Below, in pieces: positions 26,394-34,130 of a stretch of 56,717 bases of DNA (its first letter is position 1; every line of letters begins with the position of its first letter). Under the pieces are notes generated by a model. It saw only the letters and a program-made list of their open reading frames with translations, had not been told where the DNA came from and ran no database searches. Origin of the DNA: Vibrio sp. UBA2441 (GTDB taxonomy: Bacteria; Pseudomonadota; Gammaproteobacteria; Enterobacterales; Vibrionaceae). Made by a program: the position numbers and the translations under genes. Location: the NCBI GenBank assembly GCA_002342685.1, contig DDQN01000007.1, positions 1-56,717 on the forward strand, given 5' to 3'.

Positions 26394-26434
26394 TTGAGAC
26401 CTTTCGGTGGTGTAAATATAAACACTTACGGAGG
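26394..26434 (+). promoter_or_regulatory. Downstream antisense target over the ORF ribosome-binding site (copy 2)
   Basis: TTGAGAC (26394-26400) and CACTTACG (26423-26430), the latter abutting GGAGG (26430-26434) in front of ATG 26440. Predicted to be occluded by the antisense RNA. Confidence 0.6.
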
Positions 26435-26439
26435 CCACC

Positions 26440-26634
26440 ATGCCTAACCCTATTAAAAATCATCTAGCTCATGACACTGCACTGCCTTTGCTGGCTCGCG
26501 AATATTTAATTACCCTGCATTCCACCTGCACCAATGCCAATCAAACCGAACTAAACGCGGTGATGGTGTATTTAAATGAACTGATTACGTTTGATGAACG
26601 GCGCAGCACCATTGCGGAAAATGATGTAAGTTAA
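26440..26634 (+). CDS. Small 64-aa protein controlled by the C4-like RNA, copy 2
   Basis: A 64-codon ORF, paralogue of 3511-3705. Differences cluster at both ends, and the central part (LPLLAREYLITLH, TELNAVMVYLNELITFDER) is conserved, with several silent or conservative codon changes. Strong GGAGG at 5 bp from ATG. Followed by a hairpin terminator at 26685. Function unknown; the parallel with small killing or regulatory ORFs behind C4/CI RNAs in P1 and P4 is an inference. Confidence 0.7.
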   Translation: MPNPIKNHLAHDTALPLLAREYLITLHSTCTNANQTELNAVMVYLNELITFDERRSTIAENDVS

Positions 26635-26684
26635 ACGGATACAATCAAAGACTTGAGTTGTTTTTGGGGTGTTTAAAACGAGAA

Positions 26685-26708
26685 AACTCCAGCATTTCTG
26701 CTGGGGTT
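26685..26708. terminator. Hairpin terminator, tRNA-Ser-side repeat copy
   Basis: AACTCCAGCATTTCTGCTGGGGTT, preceded by GTTTAAAACGAGAAA as at 3745 and 28795. It can end the small ORF transcript. Unlike the copies at 3758 and 28806, no tRNA 3' end follows. Confidence 0.6.
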
Positions 26709-26750
26709 TGAAATATCTTGTACAGAAAATTCACCTGCAAAATCTCAGTC

Positions 26751-27569
26751 TTATATGCCTGTTCCTAACCAAAATACATTCAATTTCTCTTCAACCTCAT
26801 CAACACTTGCGGCTTTATGCGTTCTAGCTATAGCACTGATAAGAGCATCTTGCTTTTCTTCCTTTATGCGCCAAAGGACAGCTTTAGTTGCTTCAGACAA
26901 TAAATCTCTAACATCAAATCCGAGCAGAAAAGCAGCAGATTTTTCCATATCATAGTCCCATTGCTCTGCGGGTACATATTCTTCCCACATACGACCATCA
27001 TGGATTAACTGATACTTATCCATAATAGTGAAAAAGTCCGTAGCATCTTTACTGTTTTCATCGCCACGCTCATCCCAGGCAGTTAACTTCATTAGGGCGA
27101 TTCCGGGAAGAGAGGCAACTTTAAAGCACAAGTCTTTATGCTCAATCGTTAATGCCGAATCAAATGCCTCACTGAATCCGACCACTGACATGGTTTCGAC
27201 ATACTTAGGAGGCCATTGAATATGTCCTTTCTCGTCCGCTAACTTACCGAAAGGAATAATATCAATTGGCAAACCGGTTTTCGGTTCTCTTAGTCGGTGA
27301 ATGCGCTGGGTTTCTTGCAGTCCAGCTTGAATGAGGCTTTGACGAGCTGACTCAAACTCAGTCCAATCTGACACATAAATAGCCGTGTCTATATCCTGTG
27401 TAGCGCGTATAGGTTCATGTCCGAACACGCCGTGCAGCATTAAATCTCGTGCCGTTGCGCCTGCAATAAAATATGTCAATCCAGCATCATCCAATGCCGC
27501 AGTCACTTTCATCAATGCAGTTTCAAATGAGGGATTAAGGGAGTTGCTTAAGCTGTAAGTATTTGTCAT
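26751..27569 (-). CDS. abiEii: AbiEii-family nucleotidyltransferase toxin
   Basis: A 272-residue protein with the nucleotidyltransferase signature of AbiEii toxins: AGATARDLMLHGVFG near residue 38 and the metal-binding RATQDIDTAIYV near residue 60, then LPIDIIPFG. Such toxins add nucleotides to tRNA 3' ends and stop translation (known for MenT/AbiEii relatives). It overlaps the upstream antitoxin gene by 35 bp, typical of the pair. Confidence 0.85.
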   Translation of the reverse strand: MTNTYSLSNSLNPSFETALMKVTAALDDAGLTYFIAGATARDLMLHGVFGHEPIRATQDIDTAIYVSDWTEFESARQSLIQAGLQETQRIHRLREPKTGLPIDIIPFGKLADEKGHIQWPPKYVETMSVVGFSEAFDSALTIEHKDLCFKVASLPGIALMKLTAWDERGDENSKDATDFFTIMDKYQLIHDGRMWEEYVPAEQWDYDMEKSAAFLLGFDVRDLLSEATKAVLWRIKEEKQDALISAIARTHKAASVDEVEEKLNVFWLGTGI

Positions 27570-28497
27570 TGATCATCTCTGCCGTTTCTCTGTTACGTCC
27601 ATCATTTGTAGCCAGAAGCTCACCAATAGCCAGCATTGCAATACCTGTCTGGCTAACAGTTAACTGCTCACCCCAAAATGCTTTAGTAAGTTTGAGTGGG
27701 TTTTGCCCCTTCTGACCCAAAGGATACTTTCGCCCACGTGTCATCGTATGGCTGAACAGTATTAGTTCTTGTGGAATTAAATATTCAGTCAGCTGAGCAG
27801 CAGCAACCTCCCCACCCCAGAGTTCACCATTTTCGAGAGGTACAGCTTGCCACTCCAACGGCGGAGGTAAGGGAACAGATTTCATCTTAGGCCTTACCGT
27901 AGTGCGATAAGCTACCAACCACTGATATTGCACTTCCTCAATATGCAAAAAACGGCGCTTTTTCTTATCAGCAGGAACATGGTTGTGGCGAACCAAGTAC
28001 AGTATGGTCTTGCTGACCATTCCCAACGAAATACCCGCTTTTTCTGCTATTTCCTGATAATTTTTGTTTAGTAGCCCTTCTTCAGCAATAAATGCAAATA
28101 GGCACTTGGCAATACCTATACTCATGCTCTCTGGAACTGGACGGATACTCTTCCGTTCACGTCCTTCAACCATGGCATAAAAGCCATCATGTACGATCCG
28201 CAAATTGCCGACACTATCAAGATAGTTGATCTGGTGCTCTTCACAGTACTGACGTAGAAAACGACTCATCTGTTCGCAGATAAGTAGTCGCTGTTTGTCC
28301 GGTTTTTCAATAAAACGCTTCAGGCTCTCTTTTCTATGTACTATCTTGCACTCTACGGTAAAGGTAATCTCTTGATTGTTTGCCTGTAGAGTCAACTGAC
28401 CGTCATCCGTTCCATTCGTTGACGCAATAAAACTTACCCGCCAGTCGCCCGGCAGGTTTTTTATCGCTGTATTGATGAGCTTTTCTTCTGTCATCAT
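27535..28497 (-). CDS. abiEi: AbiEi-family antitoxin
   Basis: A 320-residue protein of the type IV toxin-antitoxin antitoxin family with a PD-(D/E)xK-like N-terminal half (FTVECKIV, NYLDSVGNLRI) and a winged-helix region near residues 140-185 (YQEIAEKAGISLGMVSKTIL). It is first in the operon with the AbiEii toxin. AbiEi proteins neutralise without contact with the toxin and repress their own promoter; a strong palindrome 13 bp upstream fits this. Confidence 0.85.
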   Translation of the reverse strand: MMTEEKLINTAIKNLPGDWRVSFIASTNGTDDGQLTLQANNQEITFTVECKIVHRKESLKRFIEKPDKQRLLICEQMSRFLRQYCEEHQINYLDSVGNLRIVHDGFYAMVEGRERKSIRPVPESMSIGIAKCLFAFIAEEGLLNKNYQEIAEKAGISLGMVSKTILYLVRHNHVPADKKKRRFLHIEEVQYQWLVAYRTTVRPKMKSVPLPPPLEWQAVPLENGELWGGEVAAAQLTEYLIPQELILFSHTMTRGRKYPLGQKGQNPLKLTKAFWGEQLTVSQTGIAMLAIGELLATNDGRNRETAEMINDKYLQLKQLP

Positions 28498-28509
28498 TTC
28501 ACGAAATCT

Positions 28510-28534
28510 CTTTTTTCATGAATCATGAAAAAAG
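28510..28534. promoter_or_regulatory. Palindromic operator of the AbiE pair
   Basis: Perfect 12-base arms CTTTTTTCATGA / TCATGAAAAAAG with one central base, immediately upstream of the abiEi start (28497). AbiEi antitoxins bind inverted repeats in their promoters, so this is the likely autoregulatory site. Confidence 0.6.
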
Positions 28535-28659
28535 TTTAACCGTGAAAATCACTCTTTGCAAGATCGATACGCACAAAAAGGGGCCCACTAGCAGATACCA
28601 TTATCGAAACTAAAACGTATTACTTAACCACCAGCTCAGGCTAAGCCCTCAACCAGCCT

Positions 28660-28753
28660 TTGGACAGAACTAAATGCGGTGATGGTGTATTTAAATGAAC
28701 TGATTACGTTTGATGAGCGGCGCAATATTATACGTGAGCCTGAGTTAAATTAA
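28660..28753 (+). pseudogene. 5'-truncated third copy of the 64-aa ORF
   Basis: Reads TELNAVMVYLNELITFDERR and ends NIIREPELN before TAA (28751-28753). The first half of the gene and the whole C4-like RNA are missing; similarity to 26440-26634 starts abruptly near 28663. It precedes the tRNA-side terminator in the same order as in the complete modules, so it marks the junction next to tRNA-Ser. Confidence 0.75.
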
Positions 28754-28805
28754 GCGGATTCTAATTAATGAGTTGAAGCTGTTTTTTGGGTGTTTAAAAC
28801 GAGAA

Positions 28806-28829
28806 AACCCCAGCATTTCTGCTGGGGTT
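28806..28829. terminator. Terminator between the ORF remnant and tRNA-Ser
   Basis: AACCCCAGCATTTCTGCTGGGGTT, with T-rich DNA on both sides. It lies 8 bp beyond the tRNA 3' end and can terminate the leftward tRNA transcript as well as rightward transcription. Copies at 3758, 26685 and 47. Confidence 0.75.
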
Positions 28830-28836
28830 TCAAATT

Positions 28837-28924
28837 TGGCGGTGAGTGAGAGATTCGAACTCTCGATACGTTGCCGTATACACGCTTTCCAGGCGTGCTC
28901 CTTCAGCCACTCGGACAACTCACC
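28837..28924 (-). tRNA. tRNA-Ser (anticodon GGA)
   Basis: 88 nt including an encoded CCA. Acceptor GGTGAGT pairs with ACTCACC, discriminator G. Anticodon stem-loop CACGC-CTGGAAA-GCGTG places GGA in the loop. The long variable arm and T-arm GAGAGTTCGAATCTCTC are typical of class II tRNA-Ser. The 3' end faces the accessory island and is repeated inside it. Confidence 0.95.
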
Positions 28925-29201
28925 GAATTTACTGTCGCTGCGTTAACAACGAGGCGCTAATTTAATGATTCTTAGGGGATTGGTCAAGGGGAAAAGTGTT
29001 AAAAATGACGCTTTTGGGTTTAACTGGTTATAAATTAGCTGATTTGTATGATCTGTTATCGTTTTTTCCATTTTTTACAAAAGTCGATGACCCCTTTGAT
29101 TAAAAATCTTAATATCGACCACCATCACACCTCACTGCACCTTAATTGATCAAGTGAAAGCCTTCTGCGACCATTGCGCGATTATAAAAGGATAAGTAAA
29201 T

Positions 29202-29831
29202 ATGATTTCTGTTGCTCTCATTGACGATCATGTCATGGTGCGTTCGGGCTTTGCCCAATTATTAAGTGTTGAATCTGATATCGCTATTGTTGGCGAATTT
29301 AGCTCGGCGAAAGAAGCGTTTAATGCGCTTGCCTCCACCTCTAATCTTGATGTGGCGGTCATCGATATTTCGATGCCGGATGAAAGTGGCCTTTCTCTTC
29401 TTAGCCGGTTAAAGCACATTAATCCTGATCTAAAAGCGATTGTGTTGAGCATTTACGACTCGGCCTCTTTTGTTAGCAAGGCCATCGATGCAGGCGCTTT
29501 GGGGTATTTGTCCAAACGTTGCGGGCCGGGCGAGTTGGTCACGGCGATTCGTACCGTGGCCAATGGTGATCGATATCTCTGTGCCGATGCATTGTTCAAT
29601 TTAAGCAATGCGTCTGCCCCACCAGCGGTTTTAAACGAACTAACCAAAAGAGAGAGGGAGATTTTTAATTTCCTTATTCAGGGTAAAGACGTTAAAGAGG
29701 TGGCTTATGACTTATCCCTTAGCCATAAAACCGTGCATGTGCATCGGGCGAACATCCTGAGCAAGCTGGCGCTGTCGAATAATGTAGATTTAATTCGTTT
29801 CGCGATTAAAAACAAGCTACTGCCAGAATGA
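29202..29831 (+). CDS. uhpA: UhpA-like response regulator (NarL/FixJ family)
   Basis: 209 residues: a receiver domain with Asp8/Asp9 and phosphoacceptor Asp55 (VAVIDISMP), and a C-terminal LuxR-type helix-turn-helix (LTKREREIFNFLIQGKDVKEV). Stop and the next start overlap by 4 bp (ATGA), coupling it to the kinase gene. Context with the UhpB-like kinase, the UhpC-like sensor and sugar-phosphate ABC genes makes control of sugar-phosphate uptake the natural role. Confidence 0.9.
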   Translation: MISVALIDDHVMVRSGFAQLLSVESDIAIVGEFSSAKEAFNALASTSNLDVAVIDISMPDESGLSLLSRLKHINPDLKAIVLSIYDSASFVSKAIDAGALGYLSKRCGPGELVTAIRTVANGDRYLCADALFNLSNASAPPAVLNELTKREREIFNFLIQGKDVKEVAYDLSLSHKTVHVHRANILSKLALSNNVDLIRFAIKNKLLPE

Positions 29832-31390
29832 TTGCTTACAACGAACAAATGGGTAACCGGCTGTTTATCAGCTTTTTTACCTTTGTTATCTACGCCGTTA
29901 CCTGGTTCTGCTTGTGGGGTATTAGTGGCTATTTAGTCTCTGATATCCATGTTGCCGGGCTATTGCTGCCAGTGGGGTTGCGGCTGGCCGTTTTACTCAT
30001 CATGCCAATTAAGCACTGGTGGGTGGTTTTGCTCAGCGAGCTCTGTATCGCAGTGGGCATGATCCAGTCGATGGTGTTTAACCCTATCGATTTCTTGTTG
30101 ATTATTGGCCCTTTTGTTAGTTATGCGCTCATTCGTCCGCTGCAGTCGTGGTGGAAGCAATTGGAAACCTACTGGCAACAACTGCTTGCTTTGCTTGGTT
30201 TTGTGGTGGTTAACAGCCTTTTGCAGGCCTGTGCTATTTTTTTGCTCAGCAAGCCGTTGTCTCTCTCAATTACCATCATTTACAGTTGCACCATCGCGTC
30301 GATTACCGGCGGTATTATTCTTACGCCATTTTTCTATCTGCTGCACGACTATCTAAACCGAAAAGTCTGGGTTCCACTCTCCCCCACGCTTATCCATAAG
30401 GAAGTCACCCTTCGTCCATCGGCGTTTCTTTGGATGCTGTTGTTTTTCTGCTTAGGCTTTATTGCTGAGCTTAACTTTAAGAAAGAGATGGCGTCGCTGC
30501 TTTTAATAGTGGTACTGCTGCCTAATATCTTTATGGCTTATCGCTATGGCTGGCAGGGCGGTGTTCTGGCGGCGGTAATGAACAGCATTTTGCTGACTAT
30601 GGCAAAAAAGGTGATGGGCTCTTTCTCTACCCACGATGAAATGCAGCTTTTTTTGATCACTCAGGCGTTGATCGGGTTAGGTTTGGGTATCGCCATTAGC
30701 CGGCAATATCTACTGTCGGAAAAATTGAAACGGGTCAATACCGAGCTGGCTTATGAGCTTAACGTAAAGCAAAACCTGACCCGTCAGCTGGTTCATGTTG
30801 AGGAAGATATTCGAAAATCCGTCGCCAGAGAATTGCACGACGAGATTGGTCAAAATATTACCGCGATTCAGATACAGGCCACGCTGGCCAACCGAGTCTC
30901 CAAGGACGATAAAACCAAACAGATTGCGGATGCGATTAATGACCTCGCCTTTCAGATCCACAGTGCCACCCGCCAACTGTTAACCCAACTCCGGCCTCAT
31001 ATTTTGGATGAGCTGGGTTTAGAAAGTGCCTTGCAACAGCTGGCCAATGAGATGAAGTTTGCCGAGCGCGGCGTCGATTTCAGGCTCAATATTGGCTTTG
31101 ATACTGAGCAGCTCGATGAGATCACCTCGGTCACTTTATATCGAATTGTTCAAGAATTGTTAAATAATGCCACTAAGCATTCGCAGGCCAATGAGGTCAA
31201 TATCACCCTGCTTCCGGGCACTCTTTTCAGTATGGAATACCGTGACAATGGTATCGGTTTACCCGCTAACTGGCGCACCAAGGGAACGGGGTTAAAAGGG
31301 CTTGAAGAGCGCGTCACCGCTTTGGGTGGCCATCTTTCTGTTGATGGCAATATTGGTACGCGAATTATTGTGAACCTGCCCACAAAATAA
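29828..31390 (+). CDS. uhpB: UhpB-like sensor histidine kinase with MASE1 membrane domain
   Basis: 520 residues. Residues 10-300 hold about eight membrane segments (MASE1 type). Then a HisKA_3 dimerisation domain with the phosphorylated His near 337 in ARELHDEIGQNITAIQ, and a HATPase with NNATKHS and DNGIGLP. In E. coli UhpB works with the transporter homologue UhpC to sense external glucose-6-phosphate; the next gene is such a homologue. Confidence 0.9.
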   Translation: MIAYNEQMGNRLFISFFTFVIYAVTWFCLWGISGYLVSDIHVAGLLLPVGLRLAVLLIMPIKHWWVVLLSELCIAVGMIQSMVFNPIDFLLIIGPFVSYALIRPLQSWWKQLETYWQQLLALLGFVVVNSLLQACAIFLLSKPLSLSITIIYSCTIASITGGIILTPFFYLLHDYLNRKVWVPLSPTLIHKEVTLRPSAFLWMLLFFCLGFIAELNFKKEMASLLLIVVLLPNIFMAYRYGWQGGVLAAVMNSILLTMAKKVMGSFSTHDEMQLFLITQALIGLGLGIAISRQYLLSEKLKRVNTELAYELNVKQNLTRQLVHVEEDIRKSVARELHDEIGQNITAIQIQATLANRVSKDDKTKQIADAINDLAFQIHSATRQLLTQLRPHILDELGLESALQQLANEMKFAERGVDFRLNIGFDTEQLDEITSVTLYRIVQELLNNATKHSQANEVNITLLPGTLFSMEYRDNGIGLPANWRTKGTGLKGLEERVTALGGHLSVDGNIGTRIIVNLPTK

Positions 31391-31406
31391 ATCAAAGAGT
31401 GTCAAA

Positions 31407-31425
31407 ACTAGGAAATTTTCCTAGT
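31407..31425. promoter_or_regulatory. 19-bp palindrome between the kinase and the UhpC-like gene
   Basis: ACTAGGAAATTTTCCTAGT, perfect 9-base arms, 17 bp after the kinase stop and 72 bp before ATG 31497. It is either an operator (a UhpA-type site) or a weak hairpin without a U-tract. The position in front of the transporter-like gene favours a regulatory site. Confidence 0.4.
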
Positions 31426-31496
31426 CGACTAAAAACCTGTCTCATTCTATTTCATTAACCTTTTTTTAATATCTAATTCAGAGAGGGATTGGCTTC

Positions 31497-32828
31497 ATGT
31501 TTGGATTTTTATCTCAGAAGCAACCAGCAACACTGATCACAGATAAACAGACCGTAGACTCTACCTACCGATACTGGCGGCTTCATTTGATGCTTTCAAT
31601 GTATGTAGGGTACGGCATGTTTTATTTCACTCGAAAGAGCTTGAATTTTAGCATGCCAGTGATGCTCACCGACTTGGGATGGACACCTTCTGATATTGGT
31701 GTCATTGCCACGGTGTATTACATCACTTACGGCACATCTAAGTTTATCTCCGGCATGATCGGCGATCAGTCTAACCCAAGCTATTTTATGGGGTTTGGTT
31801 TAATCGCCTCCGGGATTATTAACATCCTGTTTGGATTAAGTTCGTCGCTGATGGTTATGGCGACACTGTGGATGTTAAATGCCTTTTTTCAGAGTTGGGG
31901 ATGGCCCGCTTGCGCTAAGTTGCTCACCAGTTGGTACTCACGCTCTGAACGTGGTTTTTGGTGGTCTATCTGGAACACCTGCATCAACGTAAGCGGTGCG
32001 CTATTGCCGATACTGATTGGTTTTATAGCGATTACCTGGGGTTGGCGTCTTGGCTTTATTGTTCCGGGCATAATTGCGATTTTGATGGGCTTGTTTCTCT
32101 CTTTTCGCATGCAGGATAAGCCCACCACGCTAGGGCTGCCAACCGTTGGTGACTGGCGTGATGACCCGCTGGAAAAGCAGCAAGAAAACGAAGGAAAAGG
32201 CTTACCTTTTCGTCAGATATTAAAGACCTACGTATTAGGCAATAAATACATCTGGCTACTGTGCAGCTCTTATTTATTAGTTTATGTGGTTCGGATAGCC
32301 GTAAACGATTGGGGCAGTCTTTATCTGGTGGACAAACATCAGGTGGATTTATTAACCGCCAATACTGCAGTTTCTATGTTTGAAGTGGGTGGTTTTTTAG
32401 GCTCGTTATTAGGCGGCTGGGGATCGGATAAGTTTTTCCACGGTAACCGAGCGCCTATGAACCTGATTTTTGCGCTGGGTATTTTTATCTCTGTGGCAGC
32501 GCTCTGGTTAGTACCACTGCATAACATTTTTGTTTTATCCGGTTGTCTGTTTGCCATCGGCTTTTTTGTTTTTGGCCCGCAAATGATGATTGGAATGGCC
32601 GCCGCCGAGTGCTCGCACAAAGATTTGGCTGGCACCGCTACCGGGTTTGTAGGTTTATTTGGTTATTTAGGCGCCGCTCTCGCCGGATATCCTATCTCGA
32701 TAGTGATAGAGCAGTATCACTGGCAAGGTTTTTTTAGCGTGATTACGTTCGCAGCGGCCGCCATAGGTTTGTTGCTGATACCTTTCCTTAAAGCACAGCA
32801 AAGAACGTCAGAAACGAATTTGGCCTGA
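31497..32828 (+). CDS. uhpC: UhpC-like MFS sugar-phosphate sensor/antiporter
   Basis: 443 residues, about 12 membrane segments, organophosphate:Pi antiporter family. GYGMFYFTRKSLNFSMP near the N-terminus, FFQSWGWPACAKLLTSWY and RGFWWSIWNTCINVSGA are hallmarks of the UhpC/GlpT/UhpT group. The length (E. coli UhpC is 439) and position after uhpAB favour UhpC, the membrane sensor, over UhpT. Good GAGAGG ribosome-binding site. Confidence 0.88.
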   Translation: MFGFLSQKQPATLITDKQTVDSTYRYWRLHLMLSMYVGYGMFYFTRKSLNFSMPVMLTDLGWTPSDIGVIATVYYITYGTSKFISGMIGDQSNPSYFMGFGLIASGIINILFGLSSSLMVMATLWMLNAFFQSWGWPACAKLLTSWYSRSERGFWWSIWNTCINVSGALLPILIGFIAITWGWRLGFIVPGIIAILMGLFLSFRMQDKPTTLGLPTVGDWRDDPLEKQQENEGKGLPFRQILKTYVLGNKYIWLLCSSYLLVYVVRIAVNDWGSLYLVDKHQVDLLTANTAVSMFEVGGFLGSLLGGWGSDKFFHGNRAPMNLIFALGIFISVAALWLVPLHNIFVLSGCLFAIGFFVFGPQMMIGMAAAECSHKDLAGTATGFVGLFGYLGAALAGYPISIVIEQYHWQGFFSVITFAAAAIGLLLIPFLKAQQRTSETNLA

Positions 32829-32918
32829 CCCTTTTCATCTCCTCTTTTTTAACTTGGAGTCTGGGGTAAGGCTCTGAGTTAAAAATTAGTCACAAAGAAG
32901 TGACTTCCACTCGGTACT

Positions 32919-32940
32919 CAAAAAGCAGCTGCTTTTTTGT
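32919..32940 (+). terminator. Terminator-like hairpin upstream of afuA
   Basis: AAAAAGCAGCTGCTTTTTTG, a self-complementary stem ending in a T-run, between uhpC and afuA. A second hairpin AGTCAC...GTGACT lies at 32887-32904. Together they could end the uhp transcript or attenuate afu transcription. Confidence 0.5.
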
Positions 32941-32972
32941 TATTGAGTTAATACTAAAAAGAGGAAACAAAG

Positions 32973-34010
32973 ATGAAAGGTAATACTAAACGCCATCTCT
33001 TAGCCGCTTGTATCTTAGGCTCTACTGCGCTTGCTGCCCCGCAAGTGATGGCTGAAGGTCGCTTAATTGTTTATTGCAGTGGCACCAATGCCATGTGTGA
33101 AGCAGAAACCAAAGCGTTCTCTGACAAATACGATGTAAAAACGTCTTTTGTTCGTAATGGCTCAGGCAGTACATTAGCAAAGATCCAGGCGGAACGTAAA
33201 AACCCAAGAGCAGACGTATGGTACGGCGGCACGTTAGATCCTCAGTCTCAAGCGGGCGAAATGGATCTGCTTACCCCTTATTTGTCTCCTCAACTAGACA
33301 ACATTCTTCCTCAGTTTAAAGATCCGGCTAAGCGCAAAGGCAACTACTCTTCTGCTGTTTATATGGGTATTTTGGGCTACGGTGTTAACACCGAACGTTT
33401 GGCAGAAAAAGGCCTTGCTATTCCACGCTGCTGGGAAGACTTGACTAAACCAGAATACCGAGATGAAATCCAGATCGCGGATCCGCAAAGTTCGGGTACG
33501 GCGTACACAGCACTGGCTACATTCATCCAGCTTTGGGGTGAAGATAAAGCATTTGAATACTTCAAGAGCCTAGATAAAAACATCTCTCAGTACACTAAAT
33601 CTGGTGTGACTCCTTCTCGTAACTCCGCTCGCGGCGAAATCGCTATTGGTATCGGCTTCCTTCACGATTACTCTTTAGAGCAATCTCAGGGCGCTCCTCT
33701 TGAGCTTATCTCTCCATGTGAAGGTACTGGTTATGAGATTGGTGGCGTTAGTATGATTAAAGGCGCTCGTAACGAAAAGAACGCTAAGCTATTCATCGAC
33801 TGGGTACTTTCTAAAGAAGGTCAACAACTTGCATGGCAAAAAGGCAAGTCTTTCCAAATTTTGACTAACTTTAAAGCTGAGCAATCTCCTTATGCGCTTG
33901 ACCCTACTAAGTTAGATCTTATTGACTACGACATGAGTAAATTCGGTTCTTCTGACACTCGTAAACGCCTGATCAAAAAATGGGTAAACGAAGTTAAACT
34001 AGGCGACTAA
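32973..34010 (+). CDS. afuA: AfuA-like periplasmic hexose-phosphate-binding protein
   Basis: 345 residues with a signal peptide (residues 1-27, cleavage after QVMA). The fold is the iron(III)-type class D binding protein: RLIVYCSGTNAMCEAE, NGSGSTLAKIQAE, ADVWYGG, SSGTAYTALA. In Actinobacillus pleuropneumoniae AfuA binds hexose phosphates rather than iron, and the adjacent uhp genes support the same here. Ribosome-binding site GAGGAA 9 bp upstream. Confidence 0.88.
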   Translation: MKGNTKRHLLAACILGSTALAAPQVMAEGRLIVYCSGTNAMCEAETKAFSDKYDVKTSFVRNGSGSTLAKIQAERKNPRADVWYGGTLDPQSQAGEMDLLTPYLSPQLDNILPQFKDPAKRKGNYSSAVYMGILGYGVNTERLAEKGLAIPRCWEDLTKPEYRDEIQIADPQSSGTAYTALATFIQLWGEDKAFEYFKSLDKNISQYTKSGVTPSRNSARGEIAIGIGFLHDYSLEQSQGAPLELISPCEGTGYEIGGVSMIKGARNEKNAKLFIDWVLSKEGQQLAWQKGKSFQILTNFKAEQSPYALDPTKLDLIDYDMSKFGSSDTRKRLIKKWVNEVKLGD

Positions 34011-34130
34011 GCCATTTCATCCTGAGCGGTGTTAACTCACCGCTCTCTTTCTTGATTTCCATTTTTAAGAGCCACTTGTTCGGCTCTTAGGTCTCTTTTT
34101 AACTAAATTTTGATTGGTAAGGTAACTATC

